In this document: positions 41,716 to 54,396 of the stretch, in pieces
Position numbering within the stretch: position 1 is the first letter of the stretch
Layout: every line of letters starts with the position of its first letter
From: Taiwanofungus camphoratus
Taxonomy: Eukaryota > Basidiomycota > Agaricomycetes > Polyporales > Taiwanofungaceae
Direction of reading: 5' to 3'
Length of the DNA: 64,000 nt
Assembly: GCA_003999685.1 (NCBI GenBank)
Contig: CP021224.1
Span: 1,302,001 to 1,366,000, forward strand
The notes under the pieces: generated by a model
The model's input: the letters and a program-made list of their open reading frames with translations, nothing else
What the model was told of the DNA's origin: nothing
Database searches by the model: none
Position numbers and translations under genes: made by a program

Positions 41716-43113
41716 CTAATCACGCATTCGCGCTGGTATGAACCGCCGAACAATGACTTCTCTGACAGAATAATGCGCAAGGCATGCGGGTGATGCTATC
41801 AGACTGCTCTGAACTCGTGATTGAGCAGGTATTGTGACATAGGCGAGTATGAGAGTCTATATGGCACGCGGTCAATATGAATAGTAGAACTGAAGATTAT
41901 GCTTACTTTCTGCACCTGAGAGTTGACACGGTTTATTGTGCTGAGCCATGACCATGAGAACGGTGCTGCGTTCGCGACATCGAAAGGTGAGCTCTCCTGA
42001 TCCGCAGGATCTTCATATACCGGAAGTATTATTATTGCAAACCTTACATACCCTTAGAACAAGCTCGCAATATTGAGAATAGAGCACGATTATAAGCTCA
42101 CTCGGCATGATGAAAGACTGGTCCTCGCTTGTAAAGTAGGAAATCCACGCAGAATTTGACGCCTCCTTTAATGACCCAACCCAGGGACCGATAATAGTGA
42201 TATGCAGCGTAATGGACGAGGAAAGGATTGTCAAAGCGATTTGCATGACGTAGAGCGAGGGTTCCTTCTATGTTTTGGAAAGCGGTCCATATTTGCTGTA
42301 GGCTCATTGGCCCATCCTGCACTCAGCAAAGTTTTCAGCATGGATGCCGATCACGTCAGGGCCATATAGCTACCGTCGTAGGATCGAGAATGGTTAGACA
42401 GTCTAGATTCCAGGCTAGGAAAAAAGCTTCTTGCAAAGTCAGTTGGAGGTGCTCGATATTGTCGAGCGGTTCTTCTAAGGGTACTTCCCGGTCAGAAGGA
42501 GAGGACGATGGAGAGACGGTAACATCTTCCATCTGTGGTTTCCACGTTGCGCCAGACGGGATAGCAATAACAGGGGCATGACGCCCTTGTGCAAAGGCTG
42601 CCTCAGCTTCTGCAGCTGCCTTGGCCATGGCCGCTGCACGATCAAGTTTGAATTGTTTCCTTTCTGTTCTCCGTTTCTCCCTTATTTCCTCCGATGTCAT
42701 GTCTGAATAAAATCTCAATGATTCTACCATAAATATGAGAAATTTGACTAGTTATACATACATTTTCCAGCAGCAGCCTTCCTTGCATTGATTTGTCTTA
42801 TATGCCATGAAGGCTCGCTTCTCGAGAGGTCCCCCTTTCCAAAAAATCCGCGTCTCCATAATATCATAGAGTCCCTTGAGTTTTCTACCCAGACCGAACG
42901 TGTTTCTGCATCGAAGATGCCTACGCAATGAGGATTGAATACACGAATGCTAGAAATGCCGAACAATCCCAAAATATTTTTGTGCCAGCATTCGTGACTC
43001 GAGAGTTGCAGGAATTCCAAGGGTAGTGGATTTCCGTAAATCCTATTGTTCTCACCGCGGCTAGCACCACCTTTCTTGGTTCCACCTCTGTGACTGGGTG
43101 TTATCAAGGACAT
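41716..43113 (-). CDS. SEN2: tRNA-splicing endonuclease catalytic subunit Sen2
   Basis: Sen2 cuts the 5' splice site of intron-containing pre-tRNAs within the Sen2-Sen15-Sen34-Sen54 complex. Five exons (43,113-42,762; 42,702-42,374; 42,316-42,102; 42,042-41,907; 41,856-41,716) give 390 residues with consistent phases. Seen: an N-terminal domain ([19 protein letters not shown]), a charged linker ([20 protein letters not shown]), then the endonuclease core [57 protein letters not shown] and the end [31 protein letters not shown]. The catalytic triad is visible as Tyr in LLYKRGP, His in FHHAEF and Lys in SQVQK. It shares a 191-bp divergent promoter with the dynein gene. Confidence 0.95.
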
Positions 43114-43304
43114 ACCGGCTTCGTGGTTGACAAGAGTTGAGTAACAGTGCTAGGACGTCTCAAAAGAATTATCCCACCAAACAGCGCGTCAACAGCGCGC
43201 GTCGATTGCAGCATGCATTGTCGACTGCCAGTGGTCAGCGCTTGATCGTTGCATTTTATCATTCGGCTGCAGGACAGTAACGGAAGTATACCCGACAAAA
43301 CACA
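43114..43304. promoter_or_regulatory. Shared divergent promoter, SEN2 / dynein intermediate chain
   Basis: 191 bp separate the two start codons. It contains GACGTCTC and CGCGCG-rich stretches and no clear TATA box. No specific factor site is claimed. Confidence 0.45.
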
Positions 43305-45792
43305 ATGTCTGATAAACGCAGAGCGGAGATAGAGGCAAAGCGAGTAAAGCTTGCAGAGCTGCGCAAGGCAAGAGCTGACCGACAAAAGGCGGAGGCTGAG
43401 CGCCGCCAGTCTGATGTGAGTGAAAACCAAACGTGCTGCTAGTGAGACAACGTATTGATCTTTGTGCAGTCTGGTGGTCCATCGACCGTCCGAAGGGATG
43501 TAGACGACCTGGTCAGCTCACTCGTAGGCCCAAGTCGGGGCGTCGACAGCGCAATCGAGTCCCCAGTCTCTTCTGTTCCGGGCACGCCAGCTCTTGGTCA
43601 AACAAGCTCCCTTCCTGGCCCGTCTGCACTTTCGCTTTCGGGTCGACTAAGCAGACAGAGTGATGCTGCTTCTGACCGTATCAGCCTGGGCACAACCTTT
43701 GTCCAATCTGTCAATGGTACCACAGACCATGTTGTAGACCGGTATGCTGTCTTCTTCACGAAACTTCTACGTCGCTCACTTTCGTAGTGTGATGACACCA
43801 CGAATAGTTCCGGATCTCATAGATGTTGAGCAAGAATTGTTTGAATTTCCTCAAAAGGTTGTTGCATCCTTGTTCTTTGCTTCTCTTTGCGCTCTCACCA
43901 CCTCTTTGCGTAGGAGCGTGTTATATACAACAAGGAAGTACAAACCATGGAATTGGAAGCTGAACCTATTGTTATATCAGAAAAAGAGCTTCGTGAACAG
44001 CTTTTGAGAGAACGTGAAGCTCTGGAGGCTGAACATGTCGCTCAAGACAAGGATTTAGAAGAGGAGAGTATTCAGCTAGAGAAGGAGATCGAGCAAGAAA
44101 TTCGAGGTTGGCTGCTCTCATAAGACCTCCCACAAATAAAACTGAATGATATGTTTGATTTCATTCGTCAGAGATGACAGAAGAGGAGAAGGCTAGTATT
44201 TTCACAGCACCAGAGTTCTTGGACTTTGTAGAGCAATCTACGAAGATAGTCCAGCGGGCCCTCAACGACAATTATGACTATGTCCGTGACTACACAATCG
44301 GTGCCGAGAGTGGGGTGTAAGTTCTTCGCACAGACCGCTAGCGTCCTGGACCTCACACCTACTCAAGAGATGACTCCGAAGGCAGACGAGTTAAATGCAT
44401 ATGCGCCTTCTGGGATGAACGCTACGGAAGGAATCGTTCGATCACCGACGTTGGGTGGTCTCCAAAGGTCTGTCTAATGAAGCTTCTTGCTTGAAGCCTC
44501 ATACTTATTACATGGGCAGTATCCTGAACTCAGCTGTGCGTCGTATAATAAGAACCCTGCTGCCTTGAACGAACCCGACGGGATCGTTGCGGTTTGGAAT
44601 CTCCATTTGTTGGAACGACCAGAATTCGTGTTTCATTCACAGGTGCGTTTGTTACTGCTCGCATGCTCAATACAGCTATCCTCAGTCTTACAAAAACAGT
44701 CGGATGTTCTTTCAGTGACATTCTCGCCCTTTCATTCGAACCTCATCTTCGGTGGTACATACTCTGGCCAAATCCTATTGTGGGATACACGGTCGAAACA
44801 CTTGCCTGTGCTCAAGACGCCATTATCAGCTGCTGGACATACGCATCCTGTATACGCCATGCAGATGGTAGGAACGCAGAATGCACATAACCTGATCACA
44901 AGTAGTACCGATGGTATGGTGTGTAGTTGGCTGGTCGACATGTTAGCTCAACCTCAAGTGAGCCCATGCATTTTCTACAGCGTGTCTCTACTGATTCAGA
45001 AGGCTCCAGGAAACGCTTGAGCTTGTGCATGCTGGACATAACAAGACGGGCGAGGTAGCCATAACAACCCTTGATTTTCCCGATAACGAGACCACCACGT
45101 TTTGGGTCGGTACTGAAGAGGGAAATGTGTATCAGGCCAATCGATATGATCGCGCTGGAGCCAAAGCCGGTCTCAATCAGTACGATGTATACAAGGGCCA
45201 TTCCGGTCCTGTTATGGGCTTGGACTTTCATCCTCTACTGGGATCGGTCGACTTCTCAGACCTGTTCTTAACCTGTTCAGTTGATTGGACAGTGAAGCTG
45301 TGGAGGGCTAAGTCATTAGCCAAGCCATCCACCACCGCTAATAATATTGCGCCAATCTATTCCTTCGATGAAGCCGACGATTACGTCTACGACGTTAAGT
45401 GGCATCCATCGCATCCTGCGGTATTTGGTGTGGTAGATGGATCTGGCAAGTTTGATGTCTGGAATCTGAACATTGATACCGAGGTATGTCTCATTGAAGC
45501 TTCCGCATTATCACCGGTACGCTGCTTATTGTGTGAACAGGTCTCAGCTGTATCTACCACTGTAGCTTCGGGCCGAGCCATAAACAAAATCCAATGGGAC
45601 CGCAAAGACGGTCGCCGTGCTGCGCTGGGAGGGAGTGATGGGAGGTTGTATATATACGACATCGGGGACATGGCGCTTCCTAGAGAGTCTGAATGGACTG
45701 ACCTGCAAAGAACGATTGCTGGTATAGTCGGTGGTGGTTCCCAGACTAATGGTATCGTTGACGAGCCTTCCCGGGTAGTCACCAACCGCTAA
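43305..45792 (+). CDS. Cytoplasmic dynein 1 intermediate chain
   Basis: The intermediate chain links the dynein motor to dynactin and the light chains and is needed for nuclear migration along hyphal microtubules. The N-terminus is a charged coiled coil ([20 protein letters not shown]) that binds dynactin p150, followed by a Ser-rich linker, a light-chain region with the hallmark [11 protein letters not shown] (compare YxKxxQT) and a second coiled coil. The C-terminal WD40 propeller reads [114 protein letters not shown] and [17 protein letters not shown]. About 650 residues over many exons. The end TAA is at 45,790-45,792. Confidence 0.95.
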
Positions 45793-46130
45793 GACGTACG
45801 CATACGAGTTGTTTCATCTTTCCCTCATGCTACGGGTCTGCTTTTGAATCGATGCTCTATTCTGTATTTGCGTTTTCAAAGTTACAGTCCTCTGGTCATG
45901 ACGAGAATTTGCGTCGGTCGGAGCACGCTGCTGGGCGTCGGGCTGCGGCGACGGAAGACTGCACCTGACGGCCTTCCGAGACCGCTCGAGCGTCGGGCCT
46001 CCGAGCACATTCATAGTTGCTCGCGTGTGATTTTCCTGATAAACATGCGGACTGGCAAAGGAAAAGAGAGCCATCCTAGACGCATAGAGACTCTGCGGAA
46101 TTAGAGGCAGCACCATCAGCTGACGGATCA
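45793..46130. other. Intergenic spacer dynein IC/AGX1
   Basis: 338 bp holding the dynein 3' end and the AGX1 promoter. CpG-rich around 45,900-46,020. No other feature seen. Confidence 0.5.
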
Positions 46131-48143
46131 ATGCTCTCCCGCCGGTCCCTCAGTCTATCTTCCTTGTCGAGAATTCATCGGCCTCTTAAATCTCAACTTA
46201 TCATCGCAAGATTCCCCCAAATCCTTCCTGTTTCCCTTAGACTCGTTAGCACGCGCAGGATGTCTCGATTCAAACAGGTACGCCATCGCGCGGGATCATG
46301 CTCAGACTCCGACTCATTTCTCTACCTGTTGTAGGAACCACACAAGTGAGTAACGCCGTCCGCTCTGCCGATGTTGCTCAGACTTACAATATCGTTCTAG
46401 GCTCTTGGTGTAAGCCAATTGCACGATTTGAATGATCACAGGCAGTCTCGACACTCACCAAATGTTGCAGCATTCCCGGACCCATAGAGGTAGCAGACGA
46501 GGTATGTTTAACTTGAATCTTGATGCGTAGGCAACAGACTCTCATCCTCGGATTATGATTGTTAGGTGCTATACGCCAATGCGCATCCATCCATGTCTCA
46601 TATGTCCGCTGATTTCGTGCCGATTCTTGGCGACTGCATACGGATGACGAGAGAGGTGTTATATACCAATACTGCTCAGCCGTTCATCATCGCGGGAACA
46701 GGTACACTGGGTTGGGATCAGGTACGCCACGACATCCCATCAGATGACTTCGATTCGATCCTTTTTTCTCCGTAAGGCTGCCGCTAATCTCGTCGAACCG
46801 GGCGAGATTGTGCTGGTCCTTAACAGCGGCTATTTCGGTGATAGTTTTGCGGATTGGCGAGTCAAAGTTGACGTTTCCTATTTGTACGACCCCCTCATAT
46901 GTAGTAATACAGTCTCCGAGTTTATGGCGCCGAAGTCGATGAGATCCGCGCAGATTTTGGAGCACCTGCTGATCTTTCTGAGGTTGAGAAAGCCCTTACG
47001 ACTAAAAAGTACAAGATCCTTGCGTTCACACACGTCGATACATCCACAGGTTTGACTCTTGATATATTTCTGTGTACGTTCACTTATGTAACGTGCACCA
47101 GGAGTACTCTCTAATCCTAGATCTATTGGGGAGACCGTCAAGAAAGTGTCTCCCAGCACCCTTGTAATTCTTCATTGCCTCGGATTTTTCCAATAATGAT
47201 CACAAAAATGGATATAGGTTGTGTTGGATGGCGTATGCTCAGTAGCTAGCGAAGAAATTCGTATGGATTCATGGGGCATTGATGTAGTTATGACGGCTAG
47301 CCAAAAGGGTCTCGGCACACCGCCTGGACTGAGCATAGTCGTGGCCAGCCAGAAGGCCATCAAGGTGAGTCAATTTCTATATGAACATTCAACCTGGCTT
47401 CAGACTATCTCCAGGCGATGGAGACACGCTTGACTCCTGTCGCTGCCTTCTACGCAAGTTGGAAGAGGTGCAATTTTCACCCTCGCGTCATATGCCTTCC
47501 TGACCGTTGTCTTTTCCAGATGGCTTCCGGTAATGCAAGCTTACGAGAAGGGTTCTGCAGCTTATTTTGCCACGCCGCCTGTCAATCTCATCTACGCTTA
47601 CCATACGTCCTTGATCCAAATCACTAAAGCTAAACCTTCTCTCGAGGAGCGGTTCCAGTTACACAAAGAAGCAAGTCAGCGCATCAAGAACGCGGTAGCC
47701 GAGTTGGGGCTCAAGCAGCTGCCTCTGGACCCTGCATTCGCTGCTAATGGGATGACAGCTGTAAGTGTCGTATCATAAGGCATCGCCAAAAATACCGAGA
47801 TAGTTGCTAGGTCTACTTCCCGGAAGGACTCAAGGCTCCGGATATCATCCCGCGTTTAGCCAAGCGCGATGTTGTAGTCGCTGGCGGCCTCCATAAAGAT
47901 ACCAAAGGTGATTTCCGAGCGATTTCTTCGTGTCATGTTCTGAAACACGATTCTTTCAAGATCAATATTTCCGTATCGGGTACGTGTACACAGCTAATGA
48001 CTGAATCTTACTGACGATTTTTGACGGATATTTCCAGCCACATGGGTATCAGTGTAACGCACAAGGAGCGCGGGGATGTTGAGAAGATCATCACGGCTTT
48101 GAATGAAACATTCACCGAGGCACGAGCCGGCAAGAAAGCTTAA
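46131..48143 (+). CDS. AGX1: Alanine-glyoxylate aminotransferase
   Basis: A PLP enzyme that makes glycine from glyoxylate and alanine. Recognised by VIPGPIEVADEVLYANAHPS, THVDTSTGVLSNPRSIG (split by an intron), VVLDGVCSVASEEIRMDSWG and the PLP-lysine motif DVVMTASQKGLGTPPGLS, then FATPPVNLIYAYHTSLIQI, DVVVAGGLHKDTKDQYFRIG and a basic end. About 410 residues, nine or more exons with short introns. The first exon encodes an Arg/Ser-rich, acid-free leader (MLSRRSLSLSSLSRIHRPLK) that looks like a mitochondrial presequence. A second in-frame ATG (MSRFKQ) at its end is where most non-mitochondrial relatives would start, so two products are possible. The gene ends at TAA 48,141-48,143. Confidence 0.95.
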
Positions 48144-48529
48144 AGACGAAGTAAAACAAATGTTATGTTGCAGCGTTACGATAATACTACGAAATTGCGA
48201 AACGTTCCTTGAGCCGGCGATTGTTTATGATACTATCGATGATTCCACTTCAAGATGTGGTGTTTATTCCATGAAGACAGTCAAACCTGAATGGAACGCA
48301 ATCGCAATAGAAATCTGCTATTGTCGTGAGCACATTCACGTCAAAAGGATGAAACCGAAACGGGAAAGGGGCGAAAACTGAACCCGACGTGGAACATGAA
48401 ACCACTGCCAAAATATCATTACGGTGAGGATACAAGTGCGTATAGATACATGAATAAGCGCCGCTTGATAAACCACATATACAAACTACCTCTACTCAGT
48501 GTGCAAAGCAACTCGTCCTGATGCGTTCG
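48144..48529. other. Convergent intergenic spacer AGX1/MET5
   Basis: 386 bp between two convergent genes. No other feature seen. Confidence 0.55.
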
Positions 48530-51500
48530 TCATGGAGAGATATCTTCATACTCGTCTTCACCGCCCATCCTATCGTACCAGGCCTTACCTGCGGTAGTAG
48601 GAGCTACATATCCAACCCTAATTACGAAGTCACCAAAGTGTTCTCCCTCGAGTCGCTCTGAAGCATAACGTTTGATCATAGGCTTGAGGATGGCTAGAAT
48701 CTCTGGCTCTGTCACGGTTTCTGGCCAGGAAAATCTAGTCAAGAGAAGGAAGGAAGGAACCGCATGGATCATGCTAACCTCTGTAGATTTTGTTGAGTCT
48801 CTGCCCGTAGTACCCACCGCCCAATAGCATCGAATATGTGCCGGGAGCCTTGCCGACAAAAGCAACCTCTGAGATAAGGGTATGAGGATAAAAGCACTTG
48901 TTGTCCGCTGTCGCACATACCTGCTACATAGGGCCTCGCACAGCCATTAGGACAACCCGTCATCCTCATTACGATTGAGTCATTACGAAGACCATTTTCT
49001 TCGCAGATCTTTTCGATCTTGTCGATGAGGATTGGGAAATACTGCAAAGTAGCCTTATGAAAATGTCCCGAGTGGAAAAAATGACAGAAAGACATACTCT
49101 CTCCGATTCAGCCATGGCTAGACCTGAAAGGAGAGTTGTCATAGAATAAATTAATCTGATCGAAAGAACAAGTGGCATACCGCAGGTTGGGAATGCAACA
49201 CACGCCGACGATGATAGTCGCAGCCCCGTATGAGAAAGGTTGTTGAGCTTGTACTGCGCCAACAGCTTCTTTATGGTAGGCACATCCTCGGAGGCGATGT
49301 CAGTAATGACAAGGTGTTGATTGGCAGTCATCCGGAACGCGCCCTTATGGACCTTGGCAATTTCATGCAACCCACTTTTGAATTCACGTCCCGGCTCATT
49401 TTGGATTCGACCATTCTCGATGAAACAGGTGAAGTGATGCTTGCCATCCTGGCCAGTGACCCATCCGAAATCATCAACATTACGGTCGAAAACGAAAGGA
49501 CGCGCAGGTTGTAGTCGGTATCCTAACCAACGCTCAACTTCAGCTTTGAAGTTCTCAAGACCCATCCGATCGATGGTGTATTTGAGCCGTGCATTCTACA
49601 TATACTGTGAGTATAGAATTTTAGGCCGACATGTCGATGATAGTGACATACCTTCCGACTGAAAGAGGTCAGACGTAAGCGATGAGCAGTGTATATATCA
49701 GAAGAAACTCACTCATCGCGATTACCGTTGTCTCTTTGAACAAGCATGATTTTCTCAGCTACGTCACGACCTTGTTCAACGGTGCAGAAACCGAGGACAT
49801 CCCCAAGCCGTGGATATGTTTTCTTGTTGCCGTGGGTTACGCCCATACCACCTCCCGCAGTGACGTTGAATCCTGCTAGATCACCATTTGTGTCGACAAT
49901 CGCTATGAACCCTACATCATTGGCAAATAGATCGACGTCATTGGTAGGGGGAACTGCTACAGCTATCTTGAACTAGAACAACATTGGTAACAGTCCAGAC
50001 AATATAATTAGAAGGGAGTGACTCACTTTGCGAGGGAGGTAAAATTCGCCGTATAAAGGCTCCACGTCCTTTAATGCCTCACCGGCTACCAGCTTCTTGT
50101 CCAGCCAGATCTCGTGATAAGCAGTGGTCCGTGGAAGAAGATGCTCGCTAACTTTCTTGGCAAAATCATAAGCCTGAGCATGCAACTTCGATAGAGATGG
50201 TATTGCCGAGACAATGACATTCCTTGCAGTCCAAATTGATTTTCTCATCATAACGACTAAATGAAAGACATACCTATTGACATCTCCACAGGCTGCTAAA
50301 GTATCAAGCAATGCTCTGTTAATATCCTGAATAGCAGTCTTGAGATGCCGCTTGATGACACCATGGAACTGAAATGTTTGCCGAGTGGTGATTTTGAATG
50401 TCCCGCACCCATGCTCGTCCGCGATCTGATCCATTAATAGCCACTGCTCCGGTCGGCAGACACCACCTGGCATCCTGACACGAATCATGAAGCTGTAAGC
50501 AGGCTCGACCCCTTGGGCTTGGCGCTCGTCACGAATATCGCGGTCATCCTGCTGGTAAATGCCGTGAAACTTCGTCAACTGAGTATCACTCGGGGCTAGA
50601 GCTCCAGTGCTGTTATCTTCAAGGCCTTCGGCAATAGTACCACGGAGATACTGTGAAGCGACCTTGATATGCTCGTTTGTGATGGGTTCAGGCTCTGCCT
50701 CTTGCACTTCGATCGAATCAACCCCCAATCCCTTCCACAACAAGGGCTCCCAGAGTTTATAACCCGTTTCTGGACCATCCGCGTCTTGGTCATCGCCGAG
50801 GCCCAAGTTGACGAACCTCTGACCACCGAGCTGCTCTAATCGCGTATCCAGGTCTTTCCCAGCTTTGTTGTAATACTGGGCATCTTCGAGACGAGGCCAG
50901 TAATGGCTGTCACCAAGGCCGAAGACAGCGAAATGAACATTCGCGAGCGGAGCTTCGTTCCGAGCTGTGAGCGCATTCATAGCCTTGACCAACGATCTGC
51001 CATTCTGAGGAAACTCGCCCTGACCAGCTACTGACGTGACAAAAGCCACGTACTCCTCCCTTGCCAAGTCTTCTACAGAAAATGAGTCCATAGTCGACAC
51101 AGTGGTGGACAGCCCTCGCAGCTTTCCTCGTGCGGCAAGTCGCTTGGCCATCTTCTCAGCCTTTCCACCATCGGAAGCATAGAGCACAAGCAGTGGAGGT
51201 GCATCAATCGCGGTTAATAATTCGTTATATGTTTGCTGCGCACGCTGCTTGCGAGCCTGCTTCAGATTCTCACCCAAGCTACCGACCAACTCAGCCGCCA
51301 GCTTCGGCGTGGAACGCACAAGCTGCGAAAGATGGTTCTGGCGATCCAGGAACCGTTGCAAATCGTTTTTGATGGCATCTGAGTCAAGGGCGAAAGGATC
51401 TTTGCCTTCGAGTTCCTTCGCGGGATTCCAACGGTACAGTGGCCAATACCCAGCATCGACTGCTAGTTTTGTCTCCTTCAAGATCTCCAAAGCGGGAGAG

Positions 51501-53437
51501 TCCTCCGTTTTGTAGGGAAGGTACGCGAGAACAATACTCGGTCCTTCGAATCTGTCAGCTTCTACCAAAGCCTGGAGAACTTGCGAGTACGACGAGTAGA
51601 CAGCTACGCTGGCGACATACACGTCGCCATGGTTCATGGCGTACAACCCGACGTCTTGCTTTCGGCGATTTGGATCGGCGGAATTTCGTGAGGAATAGGG
51701 CAACGTATCGAGTAGGAGAATATTTACGTTGAGCTTCGACGCAATGGCGTGGTGCAGGCCTGAAGATCCAAGGTCGAAGGACCACGCATCCGAGCCAATG
51801 ATCCACCTCGACTTGGCGACAGACAGCATGCGGAGATCCAGAATGCGACGGGCAGCGGAATTTGTAATTTTACTGCTATCTAAAGTAGCGAGAATCTCGT
51901 CGCCAAGTTGTCTGCTTTTAACACCGTCATCCTTAGCCAGTATCCACTTGCTCAAGAGCGTGTGCAAATGTAGAGGAACGCTGTTGTCCTGGAGCAGCTC
52001 TTGCATGGAGGAAACGAGGTCCGTGCGTTGCTCGAGCTCGCTCCGAATACGACCAAGAGTGAACTCCGGGCTTGTAGCAAGCTGTCCCAGAGAAGGTACA
52101 AGTTCTGGCGAGTTCGCGATTTCCAACCGATCCCCGAAGAGATGACTGAGAATCTTGGTGTAGGATGCCTCATGCCTCGGCACGTGCGGGGTCTCTGGCG
52201 CAGGCACATCTAAAAATGAATCGCCAAGCGACAGGCGCGCGGAAGGGGAACCCGACGATGCTCGTTCCAGGAGCTTCGCGATGTCAACAGCGGTGATCGA
52301 GTTGGCATCCCCGAGAACACAACTCTGCACGACAGGATGATCTTTGGGGTCGAGCTCTTGGAGTGAGCCGATAACATCAAGATATAGTGGTGTCCACCTC
52401 ACCGACCACCGACGAACCTGTTCGAAAACGAGCACGCGCCGAGTTGATGATGGTATAACATTTAACAGTTGCGATGATGGGAGGGGCTTAAGCAAGCAAA
52501 GATTCGCAAAAGAGACGCCGTCGATGTCGATATCAAAATCATGATGACCAAGGGTGAATATCACTGTGTGAGGCTCCGTGGCACCGTGCCGGACAAGCGC
52601 GCGTAATGGACGGCGGACAAGCGCGACTGTGGACAGAGCAGCAGACTCGTAAGCTTTGAAGAGTGTCAATGACTCATCAATTTCCTTGACACGACCGTTA
52701 ATTCCGTTCGTATGTCCATTGGCATGTCCATTCAGGACTCCATTCGCAGAAGACTTAGGAGTATGCCTCTCCGCAAACAGGAATGGTGAAATAGAATCTT
52801 GGTCCACCTCTTGAACATCATCCTTATCATGACTAATATGAAAGATATGAAGGACCGCCTTTGCCTCCAATCTCGCGAGACGTGATGCGAGTAAAGCGTG
52901 GTCATGAGCTTGCTGAGCAGTCCGAGAATAAAGGCAGATCGGAATAGTCGACCGCAGGACAAGGGCATCAGATAGGTCCTCATGCACAGCTACATGAAGG
53001 ACCGTAGGTGTAGAAGAAAGTTCCGCCAAATGAAGAACGAGATGATTGAGAGTCTGAGTGTGCGCGAAGGTGGTGTACGACTGTAAGCCAGTCGACCGAT
53101 TACGAAGTAGTGTTGAGCCAGCATCAGCACCGAATGGAAGGTGGAAAACAGCGGGCTTGTTCTCCTTGCTGACTTCCAGCGAACGAAACACGCTCCCAAA
53201 TCCAGAAGCGTCGGGAAGTGGTGACTGGGAGTTTACTAGGACATCGGAAGCCAGATACGCGATGCGGGCGACAGCATGAATGGATGGTGTCGCCGACATG
53301 GGTATACCTGAGCAATAATTGAGCACCATAGACAAGTTCAGTCCAACGGTCGCACTCACCTCGTCGCAAGAGAGTTCAAGAAAGACAGAAATGTGAGCGT
53401 CGAGAACGGCGACGACGGTGAGTGACATATTTTGCAT
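48530..53437 (-). CDS. MET5: Sulfite reductase (NADPH) hemoprotein beta subunit
   Basis: Reduces sulfite to sulfide in sulfate assimilation (ECM17/MET5 of yeast, 1,442 residues). The first exon alone has over 1,150 codons (53,437 to about 49,980); shorter exons follow to the TGA at 48,530. Domains: an oxidoreductase-like N-terminal part (about residues 1-700, with [20 protein letters not shown] and [12 protein letters not shown]), a flavodoxin-like domain (about 745-890, [56 protein letters not shown]), then the siroheme-Fe4S4 part from about 955 ([36 protein letters not shown]). The two cluster motifs are [12 protein letters not shown] and [14 protein letters not shown]. The start could be 53,437 or the in-frame ATG 9 bases on; a later start after a possible intron is not excluded. 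Confidence 0.95.
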
Positions 53438-53714
53438 CCGGCTGAATAAAACTGGACTTGCATTCGGAATTCGGAATAAGAATCTATCGATTGGTCACTT
53501 GAAACAAATGGCCTCAGAAACACACCATCAATTTGGTACTGTTTGAACGCTCCTAGCCTGGGGTTAGGTTTCCCCGCTTCCGGCCGGATTTCGTCGGATT
53601 CTGAACCTTATCCTAAAGCTGCTTAGTTCCTGTGAACGGCGCACGCTCGAGAATTGCAGGCGAAAACGTCCAAGAAACCGCTCGTCACAGCCGAACCGAC
53701 GACCGACAACCGCG
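53438..53714. promoter_or_regulatory. Shared divergent promoter, MET5 / eL30
   Basis: 277 bp between the start codons of a sulfate-assimilation gene and a ribosomal protein gene. The eL30 side has a CT-rich and CGTCC-containing leader before the ATG. No specific site is claimed. Confidence 0.45.
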
Positions 53715-54224
53715 ATGGCACCCACCAAGAAGTCCAAAGCCGCCAAGTCCACTGAATCCATCGCATCGCGTCTTGCGCTTGTTGTGAAATCGGGAAGGTA
53801 CTCTCTTGGGTACAAGTCGGCGCTGAAGCAGATGCGAAATGGCAAGGGTGAGTTGCATAGTTTGCACTCTCTCCGGGGACTGGAGCGTGAGGCTGAGAAG
53901 GTCCCTTGTACTGATGATCTCTTTTATCCTTTGTCGACATTACCGACCTCTAGCTAAACTTGTCCTGATTGCGGGCAACTGCCCCCCTCTGCGCAAATCT
54001 GAGCTTGAGTACTATGCTATGCTCTCAAAAACTTCGGTGCACCATTTCGCTGGTACCAATGTTGCCCTTGGTACCGCTGCGGGCAAACTCTTCCGTGTGG
54101 GGTACGCATAGCTGCTATTAATCTATCTGTATATTTCTTACCTTTCATCTATCGTAGTGTCATGACCGTCACGGATCCTGGAGATAGCGATCTTCTCACT
54201 GTTGCTGAGGGCAATGCAGCATAA
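53715..54224 (+). CDS. RPL30: 60S ribosomal protein eL30
   Basis: A component of the large ribosomal subunit, and in yeast an RNA-binding repressor of its own splicing. Three exons (53,715-53,847; 53,954-54,101; 54,158-54,224) give 115 residues (yeast 105). Sequence: [80 protein letters not shown] and the end [20 protein letters not shown], the full L7Ae/L30e fold. Introns of 106 and 56 nt with GT...AG ends and matching phases. The 10-residue excess is at the N-terminus (Lys/Ser-rich). Confidence 0.97.
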
Positions 54225-54396
54225 AATCCCTGTCCCTGCGTCTATAGGGGTCATGCCTCACGACTTACTTTGTTAGGCCACTGTATGACTTACATCTTCC
54301 GCTATAGGAATATTATGATATCTTATTTGACGTATTCCATCATAAGAGTTAACCCCGGTCAAAGGACGATCATAGTGATTAGAAGTCGTACTAAAG
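54225..54396. other. Convergent spacer RPL30/ARP9
   Basis: 172 bp between two convergent genes. No other feature seen. Confidence 0.5.

Noticed and set aside
49973-53279. Numerous open frames on the plus strand and in other frames of MET5
   Set aside because: They are shadows of the long MET5 exon; no start context, introns or family similarity of their own.
53286-53360. Intron near the MET5 N-terminus (GTGAGTGCG...CTCAG)
   Set aside because: Splice-like ends exist, but removal of 52 nt shifts the frame unless the start changes; left as a possibility only.
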